Shown here piece after piece: positions 19,423 through 26,719 of a DNA stretch of 64,000 bases. The number at the start of each line of letters is the position of its first letter. The stretch's first letter is position 1. Position numbers and translations under genes: made by a program. The notes below the pieces were generated by a model. The model saw nothing but the letters and a program-made list of their open reading frames with translations, made no database searches and had not been told where the DNA came from. This stretch comes from Xenophilus azovorans DSM 13620 (GTDB lineage: Bacteria; Pseudomonadota; Gammaproteobacteria; Burkholderiales; Burkholderiaceae_C). The stretch lies in the NCBI RefSeq assembly GCF_000745855.1, contig NZ_JQKD01000035.1:1-64000 (forward strand), given 5' to 3'.

Positions 19423-20574
19423 CTAGAAACGGAAGCCGATGCCGCGGAACAGCACGGCGAACAGGGCGTCGACCAGGATCACCATGGTGATCGAGCTGAC
19501 GACGGAGGAGGTGGTGCCGCGACCCAGGCTCTCGGTGTTGGGCTTGACGCGCATGCCGTAGTAGCAGGCGATGAGCGCGATGAGCACGCCGAACACCACC
19601 GACTTGGCGCAGGCCAGCACGATGTTGCTGAAGGGCACCGCGCGCGGCAGTTGCCGGAAGAAGAACTCGGGCGAGATGTCCAGCGACATCTGCGCCGCCA
19701 GCATGCCGCCGGCCAGCGCCGCGATCGAGGTCCACAGGCTGATCAGCGGCATGGCGATGGCCAGCGCGATCACCCGCGGCATCACCAGGCGGAAGCCGTG
19801 CGGGATGCCCATGACGCGCATGGCGTCCAGCTCCTCCGTCACGCGCATCACGCCGATCTGCGCGGTGATGGCCGAGCCCGACCGCCCTGCGATCAGCACC
19901 GCCGCCAGCACCGGCCCCAGCTCGCGGATCAGCGACAGGCCGAGGATGTTGACGACGAAGGACTCCGCGCCGTAGCTGCGCAGCTGGTTGGAGATCAGGT
20001 AGGCCAGCACGACGCCGATGAGCGCTCCCACCAGCGCGGTGATGGGCAGCGCGGTGGCGCCGGTCTGGTAGAGGTGGCCGGAGATGTCGCGCCAGGGCGC
20101 GCGGTGCGGCGCGCGCAGCAGCGTCAGCAGGTCCAGCGCGAGCTGGCCCAGCAGCGCGGTGCCTTCCTTGCCCACGCGCCACAGCACCGGCCCCTTGGCC
20201 AGGTGGCGGCGCAGGCTGTCCCAGAAGCCGGGCGCCGGCTCCTCCGGCGGCCGCGCGCCGAAGCGCTCCACCTGGTCGAGCACCGCCTTCTGCGATTCGG
20301 TGAGTTCGATCTGCGCCGGCCAGGCGCGGCCCCAGTGGTTCCACAGCAGCTGGGCGCCGATGTGGTCGAGCTGCTCGATGCCGCGCAGGTCCCAGGCGCC
20401 GCCGGCGCCGGCGTCGTCGAGCTGGCGCTCCAGCGCCTCCCACTGCCGCCGCGAGGAGAAGGCCAGCGCCGTCCAGCGCCCGCGCGGCATCCACGGGCCC
20501 GGGCCTCCGGCCTGGGCGCGTTCGACGCGCGGGGACGCGTCGTCGGGAGATCGCCGGAGCGCGGTGGAAGACAT
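19423..20574 (-). CDS. MlaE-family ABC permease with N-terminal STAS-like domain
   Basis: A 383-residue inner-membrane permease. About 130 residues at the N-terminus precede the MlaE domain. They include a STAS-like segment (WDLRGIEQLDHIGAQLLWN) resembling MlaB, so MlaB appears fused to MlaE. The permease domain follows, with typical motifs: TALVGALIGVVLAYLISNQL, FGAESFV-like SYGAESFVVNILG, GRSGSAITAQIG and DAMRVMGI. It is the first gene of the MCE operon. No separate mlaB or mlaC gene is present in the window. Confidence 0.9.
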   Translation of the reverse strand: MSSTALRRSPDDASPRVERAQAGGPGPWMPRGRWTALAFSSRRQWEALERQLDDAGAGGAWDLRGIEQLDHIGAQLLWNHWGRAWPAQIELTESQKAVLDQVERFGARPPEEPAPGFWDSLRRHLAKGPVLWRVGKEGTALLGQLALDLLTLLRAPHRAPWRDISGHLYQTGATALPITALVGALIGVVLAYLISNQLRSYGAESFVVNILGLSLIRELGPVLAAVLIAGRSGSAITAQIGVMRVTEELDAMRVMGIPHGFRLVMPRVIALAIAMPLISLWTSIAALAGGMLAAQMSLDISPEFFFRQLPRAVPFSNIVLACAKSVVFGVLIALIACYYGMRVKPNTESLGRGTTSSVVSSITMVILVDALFAVLFRGIGFRF

Positions 20575-20682
20575 GGACGCGGATCGGGCTGTCTGACCTG
20601 AGGCTGAACAGCCGGTGATGCTAACCGCTGGTTCCTGCCGCCCGCGCCGGGCGCGGCGCCGGGCGACAGGCGGCCGCGCCCT

Positions 20683-21657
20683 TCACTGACGCACGCCTTC
20701 GGCCCGCGGCCCGAAACCGCCGGCGAAGGCCTCGCGCAGCCAGGCGACGAAGACGCTCACCGCCCGCGGCACGTGCGGCGTGTAGGGCCGGATGGCGAAC
20801 AGGTGCTCGCCGAAGGCGCCCACCGGCTCCCAGCCGGGCAGCACCTCCACCAGCCGGCCGGACTGCAGCGCCGCCTGGGCGCTGAAGTCGGGCAGCAGTG
20901 CGATGCCCAGCCCGCGCAGCGCCGCGTCGCGCAGCGCCTCGCTGTTGTTGGCGGCGAAGGGGCCGGCCACCGGCACGGTGATGCGCGGCGGCTCGGCCCT
21001 TTCGCGCCCGCGCGGCGCGGCGCGCTGGCGGAAATGCCAGGCCGGCGTCTCGCGGGCGCGCGGGTAGTGCAGGCAGTCGTGCGACGGCAGTTCCTGCGGG
21101 CGCTGCGGCGCGCCGCGCCGGCGCAGGTAGGCGCGGCTGGCCACCAGCACGCTGCGCGTGGCGCACAGCGTCCAGGCGACGTGCGTGTCCGGCGGCGCGG
21201 CGGTGTGGCGCACGGCCAGGTCGAAACCCTCGGTGGCAAGCGAGACGAGGCGGTCCGACAGCTCCAGCTCCAGCCGCACCTCGGGGTGCGCGCGCAGGAA
21301 GTCCGGCAGCCGCGGCACCAGTTGCTGGCGCGCCAGGGCCACCGGCGCGCTCACCCGCAGCAGGCCGCGCGGCAGCTCGGCCAGGTCGCGCACGCCGGCG
21401 AAGCTCTGGGCGATGGCGTCGAAGGAGGCGCGCGTGCCGTCCACCAGCCGCTGGCCGGCTTCGGTGAGCCGCACGCTGCGGGTGGTGCGCAGCACCAGCG
21501 GCACGCCGGCCTCGCGCTCCAGCTCGGCGATGCGCTGGCTCATGCCGGCCTTGCTCACGCCGAGCCGGCGCGCGGCCGCGGTGAAGCTGCCCTGCTGCGC
21601 CAGCACCGTCAGCCAGTGCAGGTGGGTCCACAGGCTCTCGATCTTTTGGTATTCCAT
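20683..21657 (-). CDS. LysR-family transcriptional regulator divergent from mmsA
   Basis: A 324-residue regulator. The HTH is at residues 8-65 (HLHWLTVLAQQGSFTAAARRLGVSKAGM, shown in part) and the substrate-binding domain follows (GLLRVSAPVALAR). The start at MEYQKIES (21657) was chosen over one nine codons upstream because the latter lies inside the dyad at 21664-21685. It is divergent from mmsA with 115 bp between starts, the usual layout for a LysR protein controlling its neighbour. The effector is not known. Confidence 0.87.
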   Translation of the reverse strand: MEYQKIESLWTHLHWLTVLAQQGSFTAAARRLGVSKAGMSQRIAELEREAGVPLVLRTTRSVRLTEAGQRLVDGTRASFDAIAQSFAGVRDLAELPRGLLRVSAPVALARQQLVPRLPDFLRAHPEVRLELELSDRLVSLATEGFDLAVRHTAAPPDTHVAWTLCATRSVLVASRAYLRRRGAPQRPQELPSHDCLHYPRARETPAWHFRQRAAPRGRERAEPPRITVPVAGPFAANNSEALRDAALRGLGIALLPDFSAQAALQSGRLVEVLPGWEPVGAFGEHLFAIRPYTPHVPRAVSVFVAWLREAFAGGFGPRAEGVRQ

Positions 21658-21663
21658 TGAATG

Positions 21664-21685
21664 ATTGTTCACTACAGCAAACAAT
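21664..21685. promoter_or_regulatory. Candidate LysR operator in the mmsA control region
   Basis: A perfect dyad ATTGTT-N10-AACAAT sits six bases before the LysR start and about 88 bp before mmsA. AT-rich half-sites of this spacing are usual for LysR-type regulators. It probably mediates control of mmsA and of the regulator itself. Confidence 0.55.
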
Positions 21686-21772
21686 CAGTTCAAGCGCAGG
21701 CGGCTAGGCAGGCTCCGGAGGCGGTCCTAGACTGGCCGCGACCCCCCTCTTCCCCTTTTCCGGAGACCGCGC

Positions 21773-23290
21773 GTGAAGAACAGCATCGCCGCCATCGACC
21801 ACTACATCCAGGGCCGCCTCGTGGCCAACGCCTCGGGCCGCGCACAGGACGTGACCAACCCCGCCACCGGCGCCGTCACCGGCCGCGCCGGGCTGGCCGG
21901 CGCCGACCAGGTGGGCGCCGCCGTGGCCGCCGCGCAGGCCGCCTTCCCGGCCTGGGCCGACACGCCGCCGGTGCGCCGCGCGCGGGTGATGTTCCGGTTC
22001 CTCGAGCTGCTGAACCGGCACCGCGACGAGCTGGCCCACCTGATCACCGCCGAACACGGCAAGGTGTTCACCGACGCGCAGGGCGAGGTCACGCGCGGCA
22101 TCGAGGTGGTGGAGTTCGCCTGCGGCATCCCGCAACTGCTGAAGGGCGACCACACCGAGCAGGTCTCCACCGGCATCGACAACTGGACAATCCGCCAGCC
22201 GCTGGGCGTGGTGGCGGGTATCACGCCCTTCAACTTCCCGGTGATGGTGCCGATGTGGATGTTCCCGGTGGCCATCGCCGCGGGCAACACCTTCGTGCTC
22301 AAGCCCAGCCCGATCGACCCCAGCCCCTCGCTGCGCATCGCCGAGCTGCTGAAGGAGGCCGGCCTGCCCGACGGCGTGTTCAACGTGGTGCAGGGCGACA
22401 AGGCGGCCGTCGACGCGCTGCTGGAGCACCCCGACGTGAAGGCCGTCAGCTTCGTCGGCTCCACGCCCATCGCCAACTACATCTACGAGACGGGCGCGCG
22501 CCACGGCAAGCGGGTGCAGGCCCTGGGCGGCGCCAAGAACCACATGGTGGTGATGCCCGACGCCGACATCGACCAGGCGGTCGATGCGCTGATCGGCGCC
22601 GGCTACGGCTCGGCCGGCGAGCGCTGCATGGCGATCAGCGTGGCGGTGCTGGTGGGCGACGCGGCCGACCGGATCATTCCCAAGCTGGTCGAGCGCGCGA
22701 AGACGCTGAAGGTGCTCGACGGCGAGAACCTGGCGGCGGAGATGGGCCCGATCGTGACGAAGGCCGCGCACGAGCGCATCGGCGGCTACATCGCGCTGGG
22801 CGAGCAGGAAGGCGCGAAGCTGCTGGTCGACGGCCGCGGCTTCGACGGCAGCCGCGCCGGCGAGGGCTGCGACGGGGGCTTCTGGATGGGCGGCACGCTG
22901 TTCGACCACGTCACGCCCGAGATGCGCATCTACAAGGAAGAGATCTTCGGCCCCGTGCTCGGCTGCGTGCGCGTGAAGGACCTGAAGGAGGCTGTAGACC
23001 TCATCAACGCCCACGAGTTCGGCAACGGCGTGGCCTGCTTCACCCGCGACGGCAACGTGGCGCGCGAGTTCGGCCGCCGCATCCAGGTGGGCATGGTCGG
23101 CATCAACGTGCCGATCCCGGTGCCGATGGCCTGGCACGGCTTCGGCGGCTGGAAGCGCAGCCTGTTCGGCGACATGCACGCCTACGGCGAGGAAGGCGTG
23201 CGCTTCTACACCAAGCAGAAGTCGATCATGCAGCGCTGGCCCGAGAGCATCGGCAAGGGGGCCGAATTCGTGATGCCGACGGCGAAGTGA
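21773..23290 (+). CDS. mmsA: Methylmalonate-semialdehyde dehydrogenase (CoA-acylating)
   Basis: NAD-dependent, CoA-acylating oxidation of (methyl)malonate semialdehyde in valine, inositol or beta-alanine catabolism. It has 505 residues from a GTG start. Features typical of MMSDH are [20 protein letters not shown], the active-site Cys285 in [27 protein letters not shown], and the late [13 protein letters not shown]. The Glu used by other aldehyde dehydrogenases is replaced in the family. A LysR regulator is divergent upstream. In many proteobacteria the enzyme is followed by mmsB, which is absent here; a toxin-antitoxin pair and a GMC oxidoreductase follow instead. Confidence 0.94.
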   Translation: MKNSIAAIDHYIQGRLVANASGRAQDVTNPATGAVTGRAGLAGADQVGAAVAAAQAAFPAWADTPPVRRARVMFRFLELLNRHRDELAHLITAEHGKVFTDAQGEVTRGIEVVEFACGIPQLLKGDHTEQVSTGIDNWTIRQPLGVVAGITPFNFPVMVPMWMFPVAIAAGNTFVLKPSPIDPSPSLRIAELLKEAGLPDGVFNVVQGDKAAVDALLEHPDVKAVSFVGSTPIANYIYETGARHGKRVQALGGAKNHMVVMPDADIDQAVDALIGAGYGSAGERCMAISVAVLVGDAADRIIPKLVERAKTLKVLDGENLAAEMGPIVTKAAHERIGGYIALGEQEGAKLLVDGRGFDGSRAGEGCDGGFWMGGTLFDHVTPEMRIYKEEIFGPVLGCVRVKDLKEAVDLINAHEFGNGVACFTRDGNVAREFGRRIQVGMVGINVPIPVPMAWHGFGGWKRSLFGDMHAYGEEGVRFYTKQKSIMQRWPESIGKGAEFVMPTAK

Positions 23291-23304
23291 CGCGGCGCGA
23301 GGCG

Positions 23305-23324
23305 GGTGCTACCATGGTGTTACC
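23305..23324. promoter_or_regulatory. Candidate autoregulatory operator of the toxin-antitoxin pair
   Basis: A dyad of the form GGT-N4-ACCATGGT-N4-ACC centred on CCATGG, 14 bp after the mmsA stop and 13 bp before the antitoxin start. It is followed by AAGGAG five bases before the ATG. Ribbon-helix-helix antitoxins commonly bind such sites to repress their own operon. Confidence 0.5.
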
Positions 23325-23337
23325 GCAAGGAGTTGCC

Positions 23338-23667
23338 ATGTCCACCACCTCGCTCAAGCTGTCCGACGAACTGAAGCAGACAATCCAGCACTTCGCCGAA
23401 GAGGACCGCGTTTCCGCGCATGCCTTCATGTTGCGAGCCCTGGAAGACGAAGTGCGCCGCAGACGGCAGCGTGCGGAGTTCCTCAGCGATGCGCAAGCTG
23501 CGGCGGCGGACATCGACGCGGGTGGGCCTGTCTACGCCGCCGAAGATGTCTTTGAATGGCTGCACGCGCGCATCCGCGCGCACGGCACGGACGAGGTCAT
23601 TCCAGAGCCTGCGCCGGTGCGTGGCCGGGGAGCCAAGCCGGGCACAAGGCGTAAGAAAGCCGCATGA
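23338..23667 (+). CDS. Ribbon-helix-helix type antitoxin
   Basis: A 109-residue protein whose first 45 residues match the CopG/ParD ribbon-helix-helix pattern (STTSLKLSDELKQTIQHFAE, then AHAFMLRALEDEV). The remainder is charged and likely disordered, ending in a basic tail (RGRGAKPGTRRKKAA). Its stop overlaps the next start by ATGA. The arrangement identifies it as the antitoxin of a type II toxin-antitoxin pair. The tail is longer than usual for ParD. Confidence 0.82.
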   Translation: MSTTSLKLSDELKQTIQHFAEEDRVSAHAFMLRALEDEVRRRRQRAEFLSDAQAAAADIDAGGPVYAAEDVFEWLHARIRAHGTDEVIPEPAPVRGRGAKPGTRRKKAA

Positions 23668-23966
23668 GCCGGCTCGTTCTGAGTCCGCGGGCGCGCCAGG
23701 ACCTGCGGCGGCTGGTCGACTTCCTCCTTCCCACCGACCCCATCGCAGCCGCCGATACCGTGAACGTGATTCGCCAGGCGCTGGACATCCTCACACACCA
23801 GCCGCGCGTCGGCCGGCCCGCGCCGGGGCGTCTGCGCGAACTGGTGATCCAGCGCGGCAGCACCGGCTACCTGGCGCTTTACCGGGTGAACGCGGACCTG
23901 TCGGATGTCGAAGTCCTCGCCATCCGTCACCAGCGTGAATCGGGCTACCACGACGACGACATCTGA
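23664..23966 (+). CDS. RelE/ParE-superfamily toxin
   Basis: A 100-residue protein of the ParE/RelE fold. It opens with LVLSPRARQDLRRLVDFLLP, has a central helix with AADTVNVIRQALDIL, the strand pair GRPAPGRLRELVIQRGSTGYLALYRV and a final VEVLAIRHQRES. Gyrase-poisoning ParE and mRNA-cleaving RelE cannot be told apart from sequence alone; the general look is ParE-like. Translation is coupled to the antitoxin by ATGA. Confidence 0.85.
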   Translation: MSRLVLSPRARQDLRRLVDFLLPTDPIAAADTVNVIRQALDILTHQPRVGRPAPGRLRELVIQRGSTGYLALYRVNADLSDVEVLAIRHQRESGYHDDDI

Positions 23967-24002
23967 ACAGAGAGCCCGCAAAGAGGCGCCGGAGACGACA
24001 CC

Positions 24003-25670
24003 ATGAGCGACACCACCTTCGACTACATCGTCATCGGCGCCGGCACGGCGGGCGCGCTGATGGCCAACCGGCTGAGCGCGGACAAGAGGCGGCGCGTGCT
24101 GCTCATCGAGGCCGGGCGCAAGGACGACTACCACTGGATCCACATCCCGGTGGGGTACCTCTACTGCATCGGCAACCCGCGCACCGACTGGCTCTACCAG
24201 ACCGAGCCCGACGCCGGCCTGAACGGCCGCGTGCTGCGCTACCCGCGCGGCAAGACGCTGGGCGGCTGCTCCAGCATCAACGGCATGATCTACATGCGCG
24301 GCCAGTCGCGCGACTACGACGGCTGGGCGCAACTCACCGGCGACGACGCCTGGCGCTGGGAGAACGTGCTGCCCGCCTTCAGGCAGCACGAGGACCACTA
24401 CCTGGGCGACGCCGCCGAGGCCGCGCGGCGCGACGCGGACTTCGATCGCTTCCACGGCCACGGCGGCGAGTGGCGCGTGGAGCGCCAGCGGCTGCGCTGG
24501 GACATCCTCGACGCCTTCGCCGAGGCGGCGGTGCAGGCCGGCATCCCGCACACCGCCGACTTCAACCGCGGCAGCAACGAGGGCGTGGGCTACTTCCAGG
24601 TCAACCAGAAGGCCGGCTGGCGCTGGAACACGGCCAAGGCCTTCCTGCGGCCCATCTGCTACGGACGGCCGAACTTCGAGCTGTGGACGGGCGCGCAGGT
24701 CACACGGCTGGTGGTCGAGGCGCAGCCCGACGGCCCGCCGCGCTGCACCGGCGTGCAGGTGTGGAACGGCAGCGAGCTGGTCACGGCCAGCGCCACGCGC
24801 GAGGTGCTGCTGTGCGCAGGCAGCATCGGCTCGCCGCAGCTGCTGCAGCTCTCGGGCATCGGGCCGGGCGATCTGCTGCAGCAGCACGGCATCCCGGTGG
24901 TGGCCGACCTGCCCGGCGTGGGCGCCAACCTGCAGGACCACCTGCAGATCCGCGCCGTGTTCAAGATCGACGGCGCGCCCACGCTCAACGTGCTGGCTTC
25001 CTCGCTCTTCGGCAAGGCGCGCATCGGGCTGGAGTACGTCCTGCGCCGCAGCGGGCCGATGAGCATGGCGCCCTCGCAGCTCGGCGCCTTCACCCGCAGC
25101 GCGCCCGGGCACGCCTGGCCCAACATCCAGTACCACGTGCAGCCGCTCTCGCTCGATGCCTTCGGCGACCCGCTGCACAGCTTCCCGGCCTTCACCGCCA
25201 GCGTGTGCAACCTCAACCCGACCAGCCGCGGCTCGGTGCGCATCAAGAGCCCGCGCTTCGAGGACGCCCCGGCCATCGCGCCGTGCTATCTCTCCACCGA
25301 CGCGGACCGCAAGGTGGCGGCCGACTCGCTGCGCGTGACGCGCCGCATCGCGGCCCAGCCCGCGCTGGCGAAATACCGGCCGCAGGAGTGGAAGCCCGGC
25401 CCGCAGTACGAGAGCGACGAGGACCTGGCGCGCCTGGCCGGCGACATCGCCACCACCATCTTCCATCCGGTGGGCACGGCGAAGATGGGTGCGGCCGACG
25501 ACCCGATGGCCGTGCTCGACGCCCGCCTGCGCGTGCGCGGCGTGCAGGGCCTGCGCGTGGTGGACGCCAGCGCCATGCCCACCATCACCAGCGGCAACAC
25601 CAACAGCCCCACGCTGATGATGGCCGAGAAGGCCGCCGCCTGGGTACGGGCCGACGCCGCCGGCGGCTGA
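24003..25670 (+). CDS. GMC-family FAD oxidoreductase (choline/alcohol dehydrogenase-like)
   Basis: A 555-residue flavoprotein. The dinucleotide motif is DYIVIGAGTAGALMANRL (7-24), then the GMC signature YPRGKTLGGCSSINGMIYMRG. The second GMC signature is GSIGSPQLLQLSGIG. The C-terminal catalytic region has STIFHPVGTAKM-type TTIFHPVGTAKMG and ASAMPTITSGNTNSPT. It belongs with choline, alcohol or polyethylene-glycol dehydrogenases; the substrate cannot be named. No signal peptide is seen. It follows the toxin gene by 36 bp and may share regulation with mmsA. Confidence 0.9.
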   Translation: MSDTTFDYIVIGAGTAGALMANRLSADKRRRVLLIEAGRKDDYHWIHIPVGYLYCIGNPRTDWLYQTEPDAGLNGRVLRYPRGKTLGGCSSINGMIYMRGQSRDYDGWAQLTGDDAWRWENVLPAFRQHEDHYLGDAAEAARRDADFDRFHGHGGEWRVERQRLRWDILDAFAEAAVQAGIPHTADFNRGSNEGVGYFQVNQKAGWRWNTAKAFLRPICYGRPNFELWTGAQVTRLVVEAQPDGPPRCTGVQVWNGSELVTASATREVLLCAGSIGSPQLLQLSGIGPGDLLQQHGIPVVADLPGVGANLQDHLQIRAVFKIDGAPTLNVLASSLFGKARIGLEYVLRRSGPMSMAPSQLGAFTRSAPGHAWPNIQYHVQPLSLDAFGDPLHSFPAFTASVCNLNPTSRGSVRIKSPRFEDAPAIAPCYLSTDADRKVAADSLRVTRRIAAQPALAKYRPQEWKPGPQYESDEDLARLAGDIATTIFHPVGTAKMGAADDPMAVLDARLRVRGVQGLRVVDASAMPTITSGNTNSPTLMMAEKAAAWVRADAAGG

Positions 25671-25879
25671 CTCGCACCCTTCCGGGGAGGGCCGCTCACA
25701 TCCGGTCACATTTCTGCAGCGGGTTATTCCCGATGCACTGGGACGGTGCACCCCCTAAAGTCGCCGCACTCGCCAACGGGCCCTGCCTCGTTGCTCTGCG
25801 AGGGACCGAGGAGACAAACCGCCCGACCCCAGAACAAGATCATTCAAGGTGCCCGCCCATGAGGCACCCATCGTTTTTC

Positions 25880-25910
25880 AAAGCGCCGCCGGTCGGCGCT
25901 TTTCTTTTTT
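25880..25910 (+). terminator. Intrinsic terminator between the GMC and TSUP genes
   Basis: A 9-bp stem AAAGCGCCG/CGGCGCTTT (25880-25888 with 25894-25902) is followed by a T-rich run to 25910. A second hairpin (GGTGCC/GGCACC, 25848-25868) lies just before it. The terminator is 209 bp after the GMC stop and only 41 bp before the TSUP start. It may end the GMC transcript, a separate small RNA, or act as an attenuator. The rest of 25671-25951 shows no gene. Confidence 0.75.
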
Positions 25911-25951
25911 CCGCACCCGCAACGGGATGCACCGCCGGAGACAATGCCCGG

Positions 25952-26713
25952 ATGGAAGGATGGTGGCTGGGGCTGGCCTCGCTGTTCGCGGGCTTCGTGG
26001 ATTCGATCGTGGGCGGCGGCGGCCTCGTGCTGGTGCCGGTGCTGTTCGCCACCTTTCCGGGTGCACCGGCAGCGACCCTGCTGGGCACCAACAAGAGCGC
26101 CTCGGTCTGGGGCACGGCGGCGGCCGGCGCCCAGTTCGCGCGGCGCGTGCACCTGCGCTGGCCGGCGCTGGGGGCGGGCATCGGGGCCGCCTTCGCCGGC
26201 GCGCTGGCCGGAGCCTGGACGGTGTCGCTGGTCTCGCCGGCGGCGCTGCGCAAGCTGCTGCCCTTCATCCTGCTGGGGCTGCTGCTGTACACGCTGGCGC
26301 GCAAGGACCTGGGGCGCGAGCATGCGCCGCGCCTGGCCGGCCGGGCGGAGATCGGGGCCACCGCCGCCATCGGCGCGCTGATCGGCTTCTACGACGGCTT
26401 CTTCGGCCCCGGCACCGGCAGCTTCTTCATCTTCCTGTTCGTGCGCTGGCTGGGCTACGACTTCCTGAACGCCTCGGCCTCGGCCAAGCTGCTGAACACG
26501 ACCACCAACGCCGGCGCGCTGCTGCTGTTCGCCCTGAAGGGGCACGTGTGGTGGCACTACGGCCTGCTGATGGCCGTGGCCAACGTGGCCGGCAGCATCC
26601 TGGGCGCGCGGGTCGCGCTGCGCCACGGCGCGGGCTTCGTGCGCAAGGTGTTCATCGGGGTGGTGGGCGCGCTGATCCTGCGCACCGGCTACGACGCCTT
26701 CCTGCGCGGCTAG
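25952..26713 (+). CDS. TSUP-family transporter (TauE/SafE-like permease)
   Basis: A 253-residue membrane protein with about eight helices. Family features are the N-terminal repeat LFAGFVDSIVGGGGLVLVPVL and the second repeat GALIGFYDGFFGPGTGSFFIFLFV. Members move sulfite, sulfonates or other organic anions. The start at MEGWWLGLAS is the first one after the terminator; a longer frame from upstream is not used because it crosses the terminator. It converges with mrdA, six bases away. Substrate unknown. Confidence 0.87.
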   Translation: MEGWWLGLASLFAGFVDSIVGGGGLVLVPVLFATFPGAPAATLLGTNKSASVWGTAAAGAQFARRVHLRWPALGAGIGAAFAGALAGAWTVSLVSPAALRKLLPFILLGLLLYTLARKDLGREHAPRLAGRAEIGATAAIGALIGFYDGFFGPGTGSFFIFLFVRWLGYDFLNASASAKLLNTTTNAGALLLFALKGHVWWHYGLLMAVANVAGSILGARVALRHGAGFVRKVFIGVVGALILRTGYDAFLRG

Positions 26714-26719
26714 GGCCTG

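Noticed and set aside
16499-19426. A plus-strand open frame of 975 codons across the MCE transporter operon
   Set aside because: Repetitive Arg/Gly/Gln/His composition without domains; it lies antisense to three clear transporter genes.
23532-25751. A minus-strand open frame of 739 codons under the GMC oxidoreductase
   Set aside because: Low-complexity antisense of a complete flavoprotein gene, and it would also run across the toxin-antitoxin pair.
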